Source: Kudoa neothunni (Eukaryota; Cnidaria). Taken from it: 64,000 bases of DNA. The DNA is taken from NCBI GenBank assembly GCA_964304625.1, contig OZ199838.1, forward strand, positions 11,284,001 to 11,348,000, written 5' to 3'. Positions 15,055 to 27,818 of this stretch are shown piece after piece; the first letter of the stretch is position 1; each line of letters starts with the position of its first letter. Both the position numbers and the translations under genes were made by a program. Under the pieces are notes generated by a model. It worked only from the letters and a program-made list of their open reading frames with translations, did no database searches and was not told the origin of the DNA.

Positions 15055-18000
15055 ATGAACGAAACCACTCACAATAAAATCACTAAACTCTATCAAATCT
15101 TAAGTGGGAAAATTCATAATAAAAGATTTGACTATCCTTTATTTGAATGGGATACACTGTTGGATTTTATGCTCTCATTCTACGATGAGTTTTGTGACCC
15201 ATCACGAAACAATCGAGATAAAGCTATTGGAATGTTTAATAAAATATGTGATTTGATTTTTTTTGAGAATGTAATAATTTTTTTGTAATAATTTGGATAG
15301 ATTCAGAGAATGTAAAAGAGCTTAAAAACCTAAGAATATCGAAAAATGATTTTGACACTGTTAAAATTATCGGTAAAGGTCACTTTGGTGAGGTAACTAT
15401 TTCCATTGAGAAACTATAAACTTGTTAATCTTTTTCATAAAAATTAATCTTTTCAATTGGTTAATGATAGTCGATCAATTAACTCCTTTGTTTTTAGGTT
15501 GTTGTGGTGAAAGAAAAAAATACATCAAATGTTTATGCGATGAAGGTTTTGAAAAAGTCAGCAACTCTCTCTCAGGATAATGTATGTTATTGATTAACTC
15601 ATAGTTGTTATCTATGATAATAAATAATAAAATTAACTATAATTGTTGGCACATTGATCACATGGCTCTAATCCGCAGACAAAATAATTCTATTATTTAA
15701 CTAATCACTTTCTGCTTTTAATATCTAACCTTAATGACATAATAGGATAGTTGAATAAAAATATTATTTTCTTAATTCTTTATATGCTTTTGATTGTTTT
15801 AAATAGAATTTATTCTTTTGTTTAACAAGCTAAAAATAGGATGGGTAAGCAGATAACCAAATATTCTGTATTTAGTCTAGAATGGCGGATTATAAAATTA
15901 AGTTGATTCTAAACTGAACGGATATTTTGATTGGGATTACTTTTGAGATCTTAAATTTATACTCTTACTTTTTTTACTAATGTGACTAACCGAGTTAGAT
16001 GGCTTTCTTTTTTGAAGAACGAGATATCATGGCGTTTGCCAATAGTGAATGGGTCACCTCACTTCATTACGCTTTCCAGGATTATGATCATTTGTATTTG
16101 GTTATGGAGTTTCTTCCTGGTGGAGATTTGCTTTCTTTGCTAAATCGATATGAGGATTGTGTGGTGGACGAGGAAACCTGTAAATTCTATCTATCCGAGA
16201 TAATTATTGCTATCAATTGTGTTCATAAAATCGGTTACGTTCATCGTGACATCAAACCTGAAAATGTGTTAATCGATTTGACTGGTCATATTAAACTGGC
16301 TGATTTTGGATCGGCTGCTCGACTTGTGAATGGCAAACAGGTGTTTGGAAAGATGCCTGTTGGTACGCCTGAATACATTGCACCAGAAGTGCTCACAAGT
16401 ATGGACAGTGGAGGTGGCCGATATGGGGTAGGTTGTGACTATTGGAGTATTGGTGTGGTAGCTTATGAAATGTTATTTGGGTGTTTGCCGTTCGAGAGTG
16501 ACAGTGTGCTTCAATTGTACAATCAGATCATGCATTTCAAAGAGAACTTGGAATTTCCTGATGACACTGAGATCAGACCCGATACAAAAGATCTTATTTG
16601 TGGTCTTATCTGCGATCAGAACGAACGTCTAACATACGGCGAGTTGGCAAAACATGGATTTTTTAAAAATCTCGATTGGACCACCATGAAAAATATGCCT
16701 CCTCCTCATGTGCCAGTTGTTACCAGTCGTACAGACACGTCGAATTTTGATGACATCAATACCTCTTCGACAGCTATGCTAGGCGGGAGTACCACAAAAA
16801 AAGCAGCTGGATTTTCTAGCGCCAACTTCCTGCCATTCATTGGTTTCACTTTCACTCGTTCACTTAAGCAGCAACTGGATGATGATATATCTAAAAATAT
16901 TAACGGATTTATCAACAAAGCTAATAGTGTATCAGGTATTTCCGCCAGTGCCACAGGCACTATAGCCGGCTCTTGTAACGAAGAACCATCAACCGTAATC
17001 AACCCAAACAACACCTCGTCTATATTTGACACCCAACATGACAAATGTGTTACCGAGATGATACTAAACGAGCATAAATCACTCTCAATCGAACTTGAGA
17101 ATGCTAAAAAAGATTTGGAGAGAGCGAGAAAGGATTTGGTTGCCTCCCAAAGTGAGGTTACTCGCATTGAAACTGACAAACAATTCTACGTCCAAGAGAC
17201 TGAAAAACTGAAAGCTCGCTACAAAGAACTTTCCCAAAAATATGATGTCTCTGTGGAGCAGAGTGGGAAAATCGACCTACAAGGACACAAACTTGTGAAT
17301 GATCTTTTGTCAGTTTTTGATTGTGGCCATGATTTAAAATTCAAAGGTGCTGTCGAGAGCAATGATATGATTGCAAAGGTTAGGGCCGAATACTCGGAAT
17401 TGAAGAAGACGAGAGACGAGTCCAATGAAAAGGTTCATGATCTTACTTCTCAGATTTCTATGCTGAATTATCGAGTGGAATTGTTGACCAAAAATATCAA
17501 AGATAACGAAGATCGATATAGTTCTTCTTGTGGGGAACTTCGTGAGACAATATCCTCATTACAAACCGCCTTAGACAAAACCACCAACGAATCCCAGTCG
17601 GCGATATCATCTATGAAACAAAGTGCAGCCGAAAGGAAGCTACAGCTAAAAACATTAACCGAAGAATTGGAGCGTTTAAAGATATCAACCAGCGTCAAAA
17701 AGAAACCTGAACAAGATCCCAATTTGCTTGGCGTTTTGCAATCCGATCTAAACACAGCTAATAGCAGTGTGAATCTGTTGACAGACGAGAACAGAAGACT
17801 GGCTGGAAAAGTTAGCGAAACTAGTGAATTGAATTTTAAACTCAAAAAAGAAATTGCCAACCTTCAAACCCGCACAGAAACTTTAATCAAGGAGGCCAAA
17901 GATGCAAGCTCGGAAGCGAAAAACTTGAAGAGCGCAATCACCGACAAAAACCTTAATATTTCCGATTTAAATGAGAAAATTTCATCGTTGGAACGAGCAC

Positions 18001-21000
18001 AAGTAGAAATAATGTGCCAACACGAATTGCTATCAACAAAGCTGAAAAGCAAAGAACAAGTTCAGTTGGATTTGGAAAGTAAAGTGAAAGAGTTGAAAGA
18101 TGAATTGGAAAGACACAAAAACAGAGACAACGTAGAGGTGCAACAACTTTCATCTCAACTGTTATTGGCTAACAATAAAATTGAATCTCTGTCAGTTGAA
18201 ATCGAAGATAAAATGTCGTCTGAAACCTTTTATAGGAATTCGCTCAAATTTTCTCAGGGTGAGGTCTCTAAATTAGTCACCGAGGTAAAACGACTAGAAA
18301 CAGCAAACGCTAAATTGGATACCTCACTCACTAGATTAAATGACACCATCCACACTCAAAAAGTTTCCAACTATTCCCTCACTGAGTTGGTCGAGAAACT
18401 AAAAGAAGATATCACCTCGGCAAACAACGAAACTAGGCAAGTATCTAATGATTTCGAAGAGTTCAAAGCCAAATCATACGAAGATAACATTAGACTCACC
18501 GAGACATTGAAACAACAAGAAAAACTCATTGAGTTCTTGCAAAAAATGAACCTCAAAACTAAAAAAACATTCAAAACGGAATCTAAAGAAGAATTCTATC
18601 ATGGATCTTTTGACGTGGGATCAAGACCCAGAAGAGAGAGAACTACTAGATTAAACAAATATAAATCACTTGCGAATCAAAGCAAACAATCAACCGAATC
18701 GAAAGATGTAAAAGAGTGTGTCGACAGATCTCAATCTACGCGCCCTAATTCGATTTCCAGAGATGGTCAAAGTATAACTCAAACAACACAGAACACAACA
18801 TCCAACTTTGCTAATGTGACACAAGGTGCCAATGAAAATAACGTGGAGTCATTCCAAGCCAATTTGGAAAATGTTATCGCTTCCAGTCCACAATCATCAT
18901 CAAAACCGGTTTCTACGTTCAACAGTACAACTGCTGCCGAGTCGTGTACACCCCACAGTATCGATGGTAGTGATGATGATGTAATAAGAAATTCTCAAGA
19001 AAGCCAGGTGATCTCCTTGAATCAAGGTTCTGGCAATGCTTCGTTAGGGAAAAAGATGGTCCTCAGTTGATCAACACATTCCAATGGCTGCCAAATATTC
19101 TATTTTGGGTGCAGGACGTGATGCCTCGGTCGGCATCAATGATCAAGTTTGCTCGTCGATTCATAGTGCTAGTGACGAGGCGATCGTGGGTGACCTCAGT
19201 CGACATTTATTTATAGAACGACTAAACCTATGCAATATAATTTGTATGGTTTGTTACAATCTCATCCAATTTGGCACATTATTTAACGTATGTAAAATGT
19301 GTTTTCTTCGATGTCATGTGGATTGTTGTGATAATGTGTATGTTCAATGTGTGCACGGTGGAGAATACGACTGGTTTTGTTACATACCCACTATTCGATA
19401 TTGTCGAAATTATTTTTCCACCCAATACAACTACGATGTTCCAATAATGGGTTGGGTCAGCATGTTAACCAAAATTATCAAAACCAAAACCGAATGGGAA
19501 CAACGTTGGATGGTGTGCAGAAATAACTCGATTGATTTCTTCAAACAACAAAAAACCCTCAAAGATATCAGCAACCAATCCATAAAAGATCCCGACTTGA
19601 TCGAATCGTTTTCTTTTGAACCTGGCGAATTTTCAGTTCATATCAATATGTGCACTAGTGAAACATTGACCTATGCTGGTACTACCGATTCCAGAAGCTA
19701 TTGGTACATCAAAGTTAACCCTCAGTACAACACTGTTAGTAAAAAAAAGGGGGCTCAATCATCTTTGCTCTATATTTCCACATCTCTTCAAGATAAAGCC
19801 TATTGGGGTTGCAGTGTTGAGTCATCTGTTTAATCAATACACGCCTGTAAACAATACCGTCAAAACCAACTCTCAACATGTTCGTTTCATTGAGAGTATT
19901 GATACCAAAAACCTCTTCAATATATGTTACACTCTCACACTCAATAATGATGTATTTTTTAGTTGGGTTTAAATATTTTGACTTATTTTTCCGATACAAA
20001 CTATACAATCACCTTTTAGATATCTCTTCTTGCTACATCCAATGAACTTTTTATCTATAACAATAGTGGTCATGGAACTTCTTCTCAGAAAAATTGCCAT
20101 TTGATAAAACTGAATGGGCTTAATTTTATATCAGGAATGACCAAAGTGAAGGATAATGCGTTCATAATTTGTGGTAAAACGCGATTATTAATTAAAATTG
20201 AAGCAAAAGTTTTGATGAACGAATTAAAATCCAAGACACCATCCACGTTCGATGCTAACAAGTTCACCTTTTCATCGCTTATTAGAAATTGTCACATGGT
20301 TAAAGCTGGAAAGGTATGTTTTACTGCGCTTGTATACCATCCTCGCATTTGAGGTTGAACTTTTATAAGATGATTCTTCTTATTAATATAGTGTAATGGA
20401 GAGTATTACGTTGCTGTGGGAATAGGAGCGAGATTCATTCTTCTGAAACCTTCCAATGGAACACAACTTATGGTATGTGCCGGGCATGTTTATTTCGAAT
20501 ATTTACTTTTTTTTCTATCGCCAGGATATCACGTTTGGATCATTCATTAAAAATATCCACTTCACATCTATTGGTATCATATACCAAACTGAATTTGTTC
20601 AAATCCTCAATATCAAAAATGGAGATATGAAAAATTTCTTCGATCCAAACGATACCACCCTTTCTGTCCAAATTTTTGGTCAAAAATCCTCGTATAATTA
20701 TCTGCTAGATGTCTTTACTCTAAAAACCAAGAAGGGCCATGAAGAATTTTTATTCTGTTATTCAGGTATGTTTTTTCGTTAGTGATGCAATTAACATCTG
20801 ATTAATTCGTGGCTGTCTAGAGCTTGGAATTTTTGTCAACCGAGATGGAAAAAGATCGAGAAATATTGATTTAATCTGGCCGGATGTTCCTACCGAATTT
20901 CATATGGTCGGAAAACATCTTCTTTGTGTGTGCTACTACGATCGAATCGATGCGTATGATCTTTCGGATGTACCAGCCAATTCGAATGAGTATTTGTTTG

Positions 21001-21159
21001 ATTCTTATGCATTTTCTCTCAATTGGTATTAGATTCAAAATTCGAATATCATACCCTGTTCTTTCATCATCTTTCGTCCATGAAACCTCGAATTCCATCC
21101 ATGTTTGTGCCTCAGATATTGATGGAAATTTCGGTTTGTATAGATTAGATCTACGTTAA
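15055..21159 (+). CDS. CIT: Citron Rho-interacting kinase, full length
   Basis: Cytokinesis kinase of the AGC/DMPK group, acting with Rho at the contractile ring and midbody. Eleven exons: 15055-15247, 15301-15392, 15498-15581, 15999-19026, 19067-19827, 19895-19966, 20020-20313, 20392-20472, 20525-20765, 20821-20989, 21033-21159; total 5,142 bases, 1,713 aa (human about 2,030). Order: N-terminal DALxxLYDE-like helix; kinase (IGKGHFGEV, YAMKVLKK, HRDIKPEN near residue 206, DFGSAA, GTPEYIAPE); the citron-specific tail DTSNFDD; coiled coil about residues 480-960; low-complexity Ser/Asn region; C1-like zinc domain about 1180-1225; PH domain about 1250-1385; CNH domain to the end (LLATSNELFIYN, CYSELGIFVNRDGKRSRNID). 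Catalytic residues are intact. The long exon runs into a stop at 19068-19070 unless a 40-bp GT-AG intron (19027-19066) is removed. Two other apparent frame breaks vanish with introns 19828-19894 and 20990-21032. No C-terminal PDZ-binding motif is evident. Confidence 0.93.
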
Positions 21160-23546
21160 ATTAACGGCTAATCCAGTCAATCCGTTCTTATTTTTAGACA
21201 AGTGGAATTTATATATTCTTATTAACTATCTAAGCCTGTTTTATGATTTCAATTTTATTCATGTTTGATTTTTTCCTTATGAATTTTATCCATTACTTGT
21301 ATAGAAAATTAATAATAAATACATCATAACCTTAGTTTTCTTTAAATATGAGTTCGCCAAGAAGTTTTTTATCATCAAATGTCTTAAGAGTAACTAATTG
21401 CTAACAAAGTATAGACATATCTATTATATTGAGTGAGGTTTTAATTTTTTAGTTATCAACGTGGTGGTTCTTGCATAATTTAAAGAGGTAAATATTTTAA
21501 TTTGTGAACTCAAGTAGTTTTCCTTGAAAAATTCGGATCCAAATTTTTCATAACTACAAATTATTAAAAAACGATAAATTTAATTGACAAAAATAAAAAA
21601 CCCATTGTAAGTTTTGCATGTTTATGCTAGTAAGCAATCGAATTTCCTTTCTCCATGATGATCAGCGGCAAGGTATTGAAAATTAATCACCGACCGGTTT
21701 TACGTACTTTTTGATGTGTGCTCAACCAATAAAAATATTTTGTAATAAAGTAGTACAGTAGCGCAGAGTTATTGCGCGCTTTTAGAAATAATGTTAAAAA
21801 TTCAAAATATACAGATTTACTGTAGATATAAATCGCGAGATAAGAGTAAAGTATAACGTTAAATATAATTATAAAATTGAGAAATAATTTTTTCGTCGCG
21901 AAAAATAGGAGTGCATGCTTTTTGTACACTTCATGGTTACTATGCACTTGAAATCTATTGTTTGATTATATTGGCATGGTCAGTACGCAGTAAGAAAATA
22001 GTGAAAATTATCTTTTACTTGAAGAAAACGTGTAGATTATTAAATAATTGGAAAAATTAGGAACTAAGAGTGGCTCTAAAGTGAACATCGTTAAGCGCTC
22101 TGCCCTTAAATCAGTCACCACCAGGACTATCAGGGCTTGGGGTTTTACCCAAGATCTTGTGATTTTTATTGAAAATCTCTAAACATTGAATAATAACACA
22201 AATTTTATTATGTGCGACATAAATATTTATATTTTTAATAACGTATCCTATGCAGATTATATTGTGTAGGGTTTAAACATTTACGATATTGAACGACAGC
22301 ACAATAGATTGTTTAACGTTATTTCAAAATATATCTTGAACTATGAATTAATTAATTCATTGTGAGCATATTGATCTAGATTCGACATTAATTTTGAGTG
22401 AGTGTTCGCGCCAATAAATTGCAATAATACGACGATAGATTTAAATTTAATATCTGTAGACGTAATTAAAGTCTCGGAAGATGATTAAAAACCTTAATAG
22501 ATACAATTCTATTTTTTTCGTACTTTAGACTAGCGTTGTTCTCAACCTTGGGTTTTTTCTAAAACCCCGCTGGCAGTCTTGGTCACCACATTGAAAACAA
22601 TCGTGTCAACAGAATCAAAAATATTTTCAGACTTTCTTTCAAGTTATTTGAGATTTTATCGCAAAACTCTTAGAAAAAAAATTTCAAACTACTCGATATA
22701 AGAGTGAAAGAATTGATCGAACTTTTGAGAACGGGAAATATAAAGCTGTCCAAAGAGTACAATAATATAGGAAAATAAATTAGCCAATGACATAAAGCAC
22801 GGTACAAAGGACAATACACTTATAACCGTCTGTCGTGGACAATTCCATGAGTTCGCTTCGAGAGTTGGTTTAAAAATAAACAAACTAAATAGAAAATCTG
22901 AAATAAATAAAGAAAGTATTCGAGGTTTACGACACTGAAATTCTGAATCACATTACAAAGTTAAATTTACCTTTTGTAAAGTAAAATAAGCTTCGCTCAA
23001 AATAAGAGAAATAACAAATTTCTTGTTGTAAAATTAATCCTGTCTTAAACTATCTTATTTATATTCAAAATACTCTATGAAAAAGAAAAAAATTATTACG
23101 AACATTTTTAAGATCTCTCTATTAATGTTATTATTAGTGCAACGATAGAATGAATAAAAACCAGAAAAAGTGGTCGCGCATCCACTCAACTTCCCGCATG
23201 CGCCAATAATTGATATTAAGTAATGCGGGGTTATTACGCACTCGAGCTTTTGTCCCAAAAAGTGTGTAGTATCCCTGTACAATTGTATAATAAGGTTTAG
23301 AATTTTTGTTAAAAATTTTTTTTATATGTCTGAGAGTAAAGTTTGTGAAAGTATTATTTGTAACTTATTATTTTGTGTCAATTCTTTCAAGCACTCCAAC
23401 TTTGTACTAGTCATAAATTCTTTGGATAAATGAGAAATCTAGAGTTCTCCAAGAAAAAAACATGCGTCCTGATTTTTGGTTTACTCATTATTATCATTTT
23501 AAATTCCTGGTTCGTAGTTAATACCTATCTGGAGAGAGTTAATTAT
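21160..23546. other. Intergenic, no gene seen
   Basis: About 2.4 kb of AT-rich DNA after citron kinase. A hAT-like end motif (GTTGTTCTCAACCTTGGG) occurs at 22535-22552 without a partner. Nothing else could be supported. Confidence 0.5.
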
Positions 23547-25314
23547 GGGGGGGGGGGGGTTCGAGCTTTATCGCCAATTTGTAAAGCAATAACGTCAGTT
23601 TATCAAGCTTTAACGACGCTGTTAAATTATATGACTAAATGAACCATATATAGGTACGTTTTGTTATATATTCATGCAAAAAAATAAATAATTCCAAATA
23701 TAACAATAATTATTTTATATTTTTTCATTCGAAAATTATTCCTCTGTTTAAACAGAGAGAGATGTAGCGGAGAATTTTTCGAAAATACCCCTTGCAGTCC
23801 TCTGGTGTAACCGAATTGAATCCGTCGTTAATAAGGTTCAACAAGTCGCTCTTATTCCTTGCCTGACCTCGTATGACGAAATTTTTCCATTTGCTAAAGG
23901 TGTTTTCGATCGGGTTGAGGAATGGGGAGTAAGAAGGCGGGTAGAGTACGTTTAACGCCATCTACCGGATGTAGTCTTTCACACTGTGATAATGGTGTAT
24001 TCATGCATTATCTAAAATAAAGCACGGATTTTCAAATTGCATAGAATTGCATGTTAATGCGAGTTCATGGAGATAGTTCTTGAAATCTTCTCCATTAACT
24101 TGTCGTTTATTTATCTTGTGGAAGACCATACCATATTTGTTCATTGAGGCTATTACGGAGATGTTTCTATTCCTAACGTTGCCAACAGGAACATAAGCTG
24201 ACGTCCCAATCAATGACTGGCCCAGCTTTGCCCTACTGGAAACACTAAACCCTATCTCATCAATAAAAATAAAGTTTTTGTCTTGAATTTCAAGGAGATG
24301 AGAATTAGAACTCTGTGCGTACGCTAGACGCTGTTCCAATGTATTAGCGCAATTCCTTTTCTCAGGGACCAAAGTAACGGATTTAAATTAGTAATGAAAC
24401 TCGTTCAAACATCGATTAATAATACTGATACATACTGAGACGTCACATTCGTCGATCAACATAAGGCGAAGAGCTTTGAGTATAATAGTAGCATCTTCAT
24501 CCACCCAACCTTTGATTAATAACTTTTGATCCAAGTTTATATTGTCGAAAAGTTGTCGCCATTTTTTATCGACTTGGTTTTGCCATGCTTCAAGCTTGCA
24601 GACACTACTGAGACCATTGTGCTGCCAGGAATCCCAAAATGTTTGGAAACATACGTGTTTGTCACACCAGTTTTTGAGAGGTTAATAATATCCAATCTCA
24701 TTTTATCGGTTATAGTTTTTCTTTTTATCTTTGGTTGTTGTGATACTTAAGAATTTTCACTATTGTCTGATTAATATATATGGATAATATTTAAATTCTA
24801 AAACTATTATAAATCTTTCCGCTCATATTTAATTCTTTAGGATATTAATTTGATTTCAATACTATAGTGAAGCTCAAATATGCAATCACCGCGCGGCCAC
24901 AAATGTGTACACGAAATGTTTACGTAAGTTTAACTTCAGTATTGTTCACACTGCTCTAATATTTATATCTATTTATTTTAAATAACGAAGGTAGCTAATA
25001 AACTCATGATCAAATTTGGACTAAGCATATTATCAGATAAAAATAATTTGTGCAAACTACAATCGAGTGGTTCGTCAATGTGACTCTGTTTGAGGTGGAA
25101 AGTTTAATTTAAAATCTAGAAAAATAGATAAAAATATTTCTTATTATTTTTACAAAAAGTAAACATAATACGGGAAAATTCTTGTGCATATATGGTTAAT
25201 TTAATAGCGTCGTTAAAGCTTGATAAACTGACGTTATTGCTTGACAAGGTGACACTAATGCTTGGTACACTGACGATAATGCTTGACAAATTGGCGATAA
25301 AGCTCGAAAAACCC
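23547..25314 (-). mobile_element. IS630/mariner-like transposon with iteron ends (broken)
   Basis: The transposase is on the minus strand. HTH-like N-terminal sequence lies around 24730-24380 (NTYVSKHFGIPGST). The DDE_3 catalytic domain at 24372-23725 includes FIDEIGFS, CFILDNA and SPFLNPIENTFSKWK. The catalytic triad is visible, but TGA (where DNARIHH is expected) and TAG interrupt the same frame, and the N-terminal part is frameshifted. The right end has four tandem 21-bp units (25218-25301) beginning GCTT, then GCTCGAAAAACCC. The left end carries the inverse but only two units, after a run of 13 G (23547-23559). Both flanks read TAT, compatible with a TA-type target. Confidence 0.8.
25218..25301. 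repeat. Four 21-bp iterons in the transposon right end
   Basis: Units start at 25218, 25239, 25260 and 25281, each beginning GCTTG(A/G) and sharing the TGACG..AT pattern, with a few differences per unit. They look like multiple transposase-binding sites. The opposite end holds only the first and last unit types. Confidence 0.8.
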
Positions 25315-26097
25315 TATGTAATCTTCTGAAATAAATTATCTAGAATCTTCTATTATCTCAATTTTTTCATAGGCGAATTTAATATTTGTAACAATGATAA
25401 ATATTATATTAGATAGATTTTATCTATGAAGACTAACTTTTATAAGGAAAATAAATGTTGTTACTTTTGCTATATTAAACCAGGATTGCAATATTTTTAA
25501 CATATCTCAGAGAAAGTCTGATTGTCATGGATTTATCTCAGTATCTATTTAAATAAGGTAGTTTTTAGCTGGAATATTTTTGTAGCTGGACTTAGAATAA
25601 AATAAATTACTCGTTTCCTGAGAGATTGTATGTAGTTTTTGAATTTTGGAGAAATAAGAAAATGATGTGATATAGTTTAATTTTATGATTTAAAGTTGAT
25701 CTGCTAAAGTAAGAACAAATTGTTGAGTGAATGTTTGAAATTATTATTTTAAAAAATTAGCTATGGTAAGAATATTTCATCCATCACACATGCTTTTATA
25801 TTTAATTCCAATTGAAAGAATGAGTTTTTTATGTCTGTAAAAATCGTTAATTTTTGTAATGACCAATCAAACGACGATCTAAATAACTTCCAGGCATAAA
25901 CACATATAATTAATTCATAAATCCTTTTAAATCTCTGTTATGCACGTGAATTGAGTTTCATCCGCGAAATATTAGTTACCTTAGAAAATCCGTGCATATT
26001 AAGATAAATTGATCTTGCTTTGTTGATAGAATAAGATACTTTTATATAGATTGTACAAAAAAATTAGTTAAAGATTATATAGCAAAACAGTAAATAA
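25315..26097. other. Intergenic, no gene seen
   Basis: AT-rich sequence between two transposon remnants. No coding or repeat signal was recognised. Confidence 0.5.
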
Positions 26098-27057
26098 CCA
26101 ATTTCACGCACTTTTTAAAAACCTATTTAGTTAGAATATTGATTGATCATTGTTTATATAATGTTTCTTATAATCTTTCAATCAAAATTTGTATAAAAAT
26201 TATTTTAAAAAGTTGCAAAATGATGTAACTAATAGTCACGTGATTGTCAATTCCACGCACTTTTTCGGATACTTCTTGTTTATTCTTTAGTTAAGTCAAT
26301 ATTTAATGTTAAAAAACTCCTATAACTATACCTATTGCCGAAAGATACAATATTTCTTATTATTATGAAAGTCTCTAATCTAATAACCCAAAAACTCTCA
26401 CTGTATCACGTTTTAAAATATCTATTATCTCGACTCCTAATGACATCCTATAGATGAAGAATAAAATAAGCAAAACCTATAAATGTTTTTTGAATCTAAA
26501 AATAGAAATTATTTGCATGCAGAACAATTTAACTCTGTTGATGAAAGTGTATATGAGTGGATTGGGTGGACACGAAGCAAAAAGATTGTAGTAAGCGTGG
26601 TCACGATAATCATCAAGAGAAATAAATCAGCCAAGGAAAAAGGTTTACCTTCATGTGCAATTCGTGATGGATTTCGCTGTTTTAAAAAAAAGGTCCAACA
26701 GTTAAAAATAAAATTTTATTAATTAGTCTGCTGATGATACACCTGAAACTACTTCAGAGTGGATAAATCAAATCAGAATATTTTTTAAAATATACTCTAA
26801 AAATTATATTCATAATGTAGATGAAATTGCCTTATTCTACCTATAGCAACGAGGGGAGTATTTCATAGATCGTTGTAAAATATTTATGTGATGTTAGCAC
26901 ATTTCTCGAGTTCTAATTATCCTCCAAAAATTAATATACAGTTAACTGGTCTTTTTAAACGCCAATTTGTCCTGTATATTTGCGTGTAATTTGGCGTGAC
27001 CGACGCGACGCATTTTGCTTAGTCCCGAGGGGATTGCGTGAAATTGGTTTCTTACTG
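26098..27057 (+). mobile_element. Second Tigger/pogo remnant
   Basis: The left end CAGTAAATAACCAATTTCAC and the complement of the right end CAGTAAGAAACCAATTTCAC are near-identical inverted repeats; TA follows the right end. An internal extra copy of the end motif lies at 26247-26265. Frame 26483-26722 resembles the CENP-B-type DNA-binding region (VYEWIGWTRSKK, then DGFRCFKKK). Further on, KNYIHNVDEIALFYL (about 26800-26845) matches the first catalytic Asp block (NxDExxLF) of pogo transposases. The C-terminal half is deleted, so the copy is dead. Confidence 0.75.
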
Positions 27058-27222
27058 TATAAGAAAATTCATATTCCTGGAAATAGATCAGACGCGCTAT
27101 AATTGTTCCATTCCAAAAAATAAACTGGGTATAAATCCGAGAAATTATTTGCGAATGGCTGAATAATGGTAAATAAACATGAAGTTAGTAGCACGCACAA
27201 ATTCAAACATTCAGATCCAGAT

Positions 27223-27818
27223 TCATGTTGTTATAAATTGAAAAATGACTTGCTCCCTAAAATCCTCATATATAAGAAGCTGAATTATTGTGGGTGCTAC
27301 TTGAACGAATTCATCGAATGAAATACGGCCATCTCCATCCAGATCAAGTTGAATAATAGTTTTATCTACGATTTGTTGTAGTTGATCTTCCTTAAGATTG
27401 TCACCGACCATGAGCTTTAGAGAGTTGAACAAATCGCCATTACTAATATAACCATCTTTATTTATATCGTAGATATTGAACATGACTAATTGAAATAGAG
27501 TGTTAGGAAAATTAAAAATAACCAACTTCACATACATTGAAATCGTTTGTGCTTGTCAGATTTATTGGTGAAAATTAAAAGTCCATTGATAAACTCTATA
27601 ATTCCAATTATTTCCATCGATACCAAACTCTTCTAATTAACCTTTGAAATCAACGGATCCGTTATCGTCTACATCGAACACTGATATCACTCTTTTTAGA
27701 ATAGGATTTTGTTTCAAAGAGGGAATAGACATAATTTCTTGTACAGTTAAGGAACCACTTTTGTCAAGATCTAATTTAGAAAATTTTTTAGCCAATCTTC
27801 GAGTGGTTTCACTGTCAA
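27223..27818 (-). CDS. CNB: Calcineurin regulatory subunit B (first exon missing)
   Basis: Calcium-binding partner of the phosphatase calcineurin A. Exons on the minus strand: 27818-27642, 27595-27536, 27486-27223; the missing upstream exon should supply only about 13 residues and the start codon, by comparison with the roughly 170-aa family. Four EF-hand loops are readable: [36 protein letters not shown] (last position Asp, normally Glu) and [23 protein letters not shown] and [10 protein letters not shown] are strong calcineurin-B signatures. The C-terminus after EF4 differs from the usual short GGLDIHKKMVV tail: it reads [20 protein letters not shown] and ends FQFITT. No N-myristoylation exon (MGN...) was found in the sequence upstream. 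Confidence 0.85.

Noticed and set aside
16706-18574. Several minus-strand frames opposite the citron coiled coil
   Set aside because: Antisense shadows of a long repetitive coding exon; no domains.
19800-19900. Apparent frameshift between the PH and CNH domains of citron kinase
   Set aside because: A 67-bp GT-AG intron (19828-19894) restores the frame, and the total coding length becomes a whole number of codons.
20980-21040. Apparent frameshift near the end of the CNH domain
   Set aside because: Intron 20990-21032 (43 bp) joins NE to FKIRISYPVL in frame.
22535-22570. Another hAT element
   Set aside because: Only one terminus-like motif was found; no inverted partner or target duplication.
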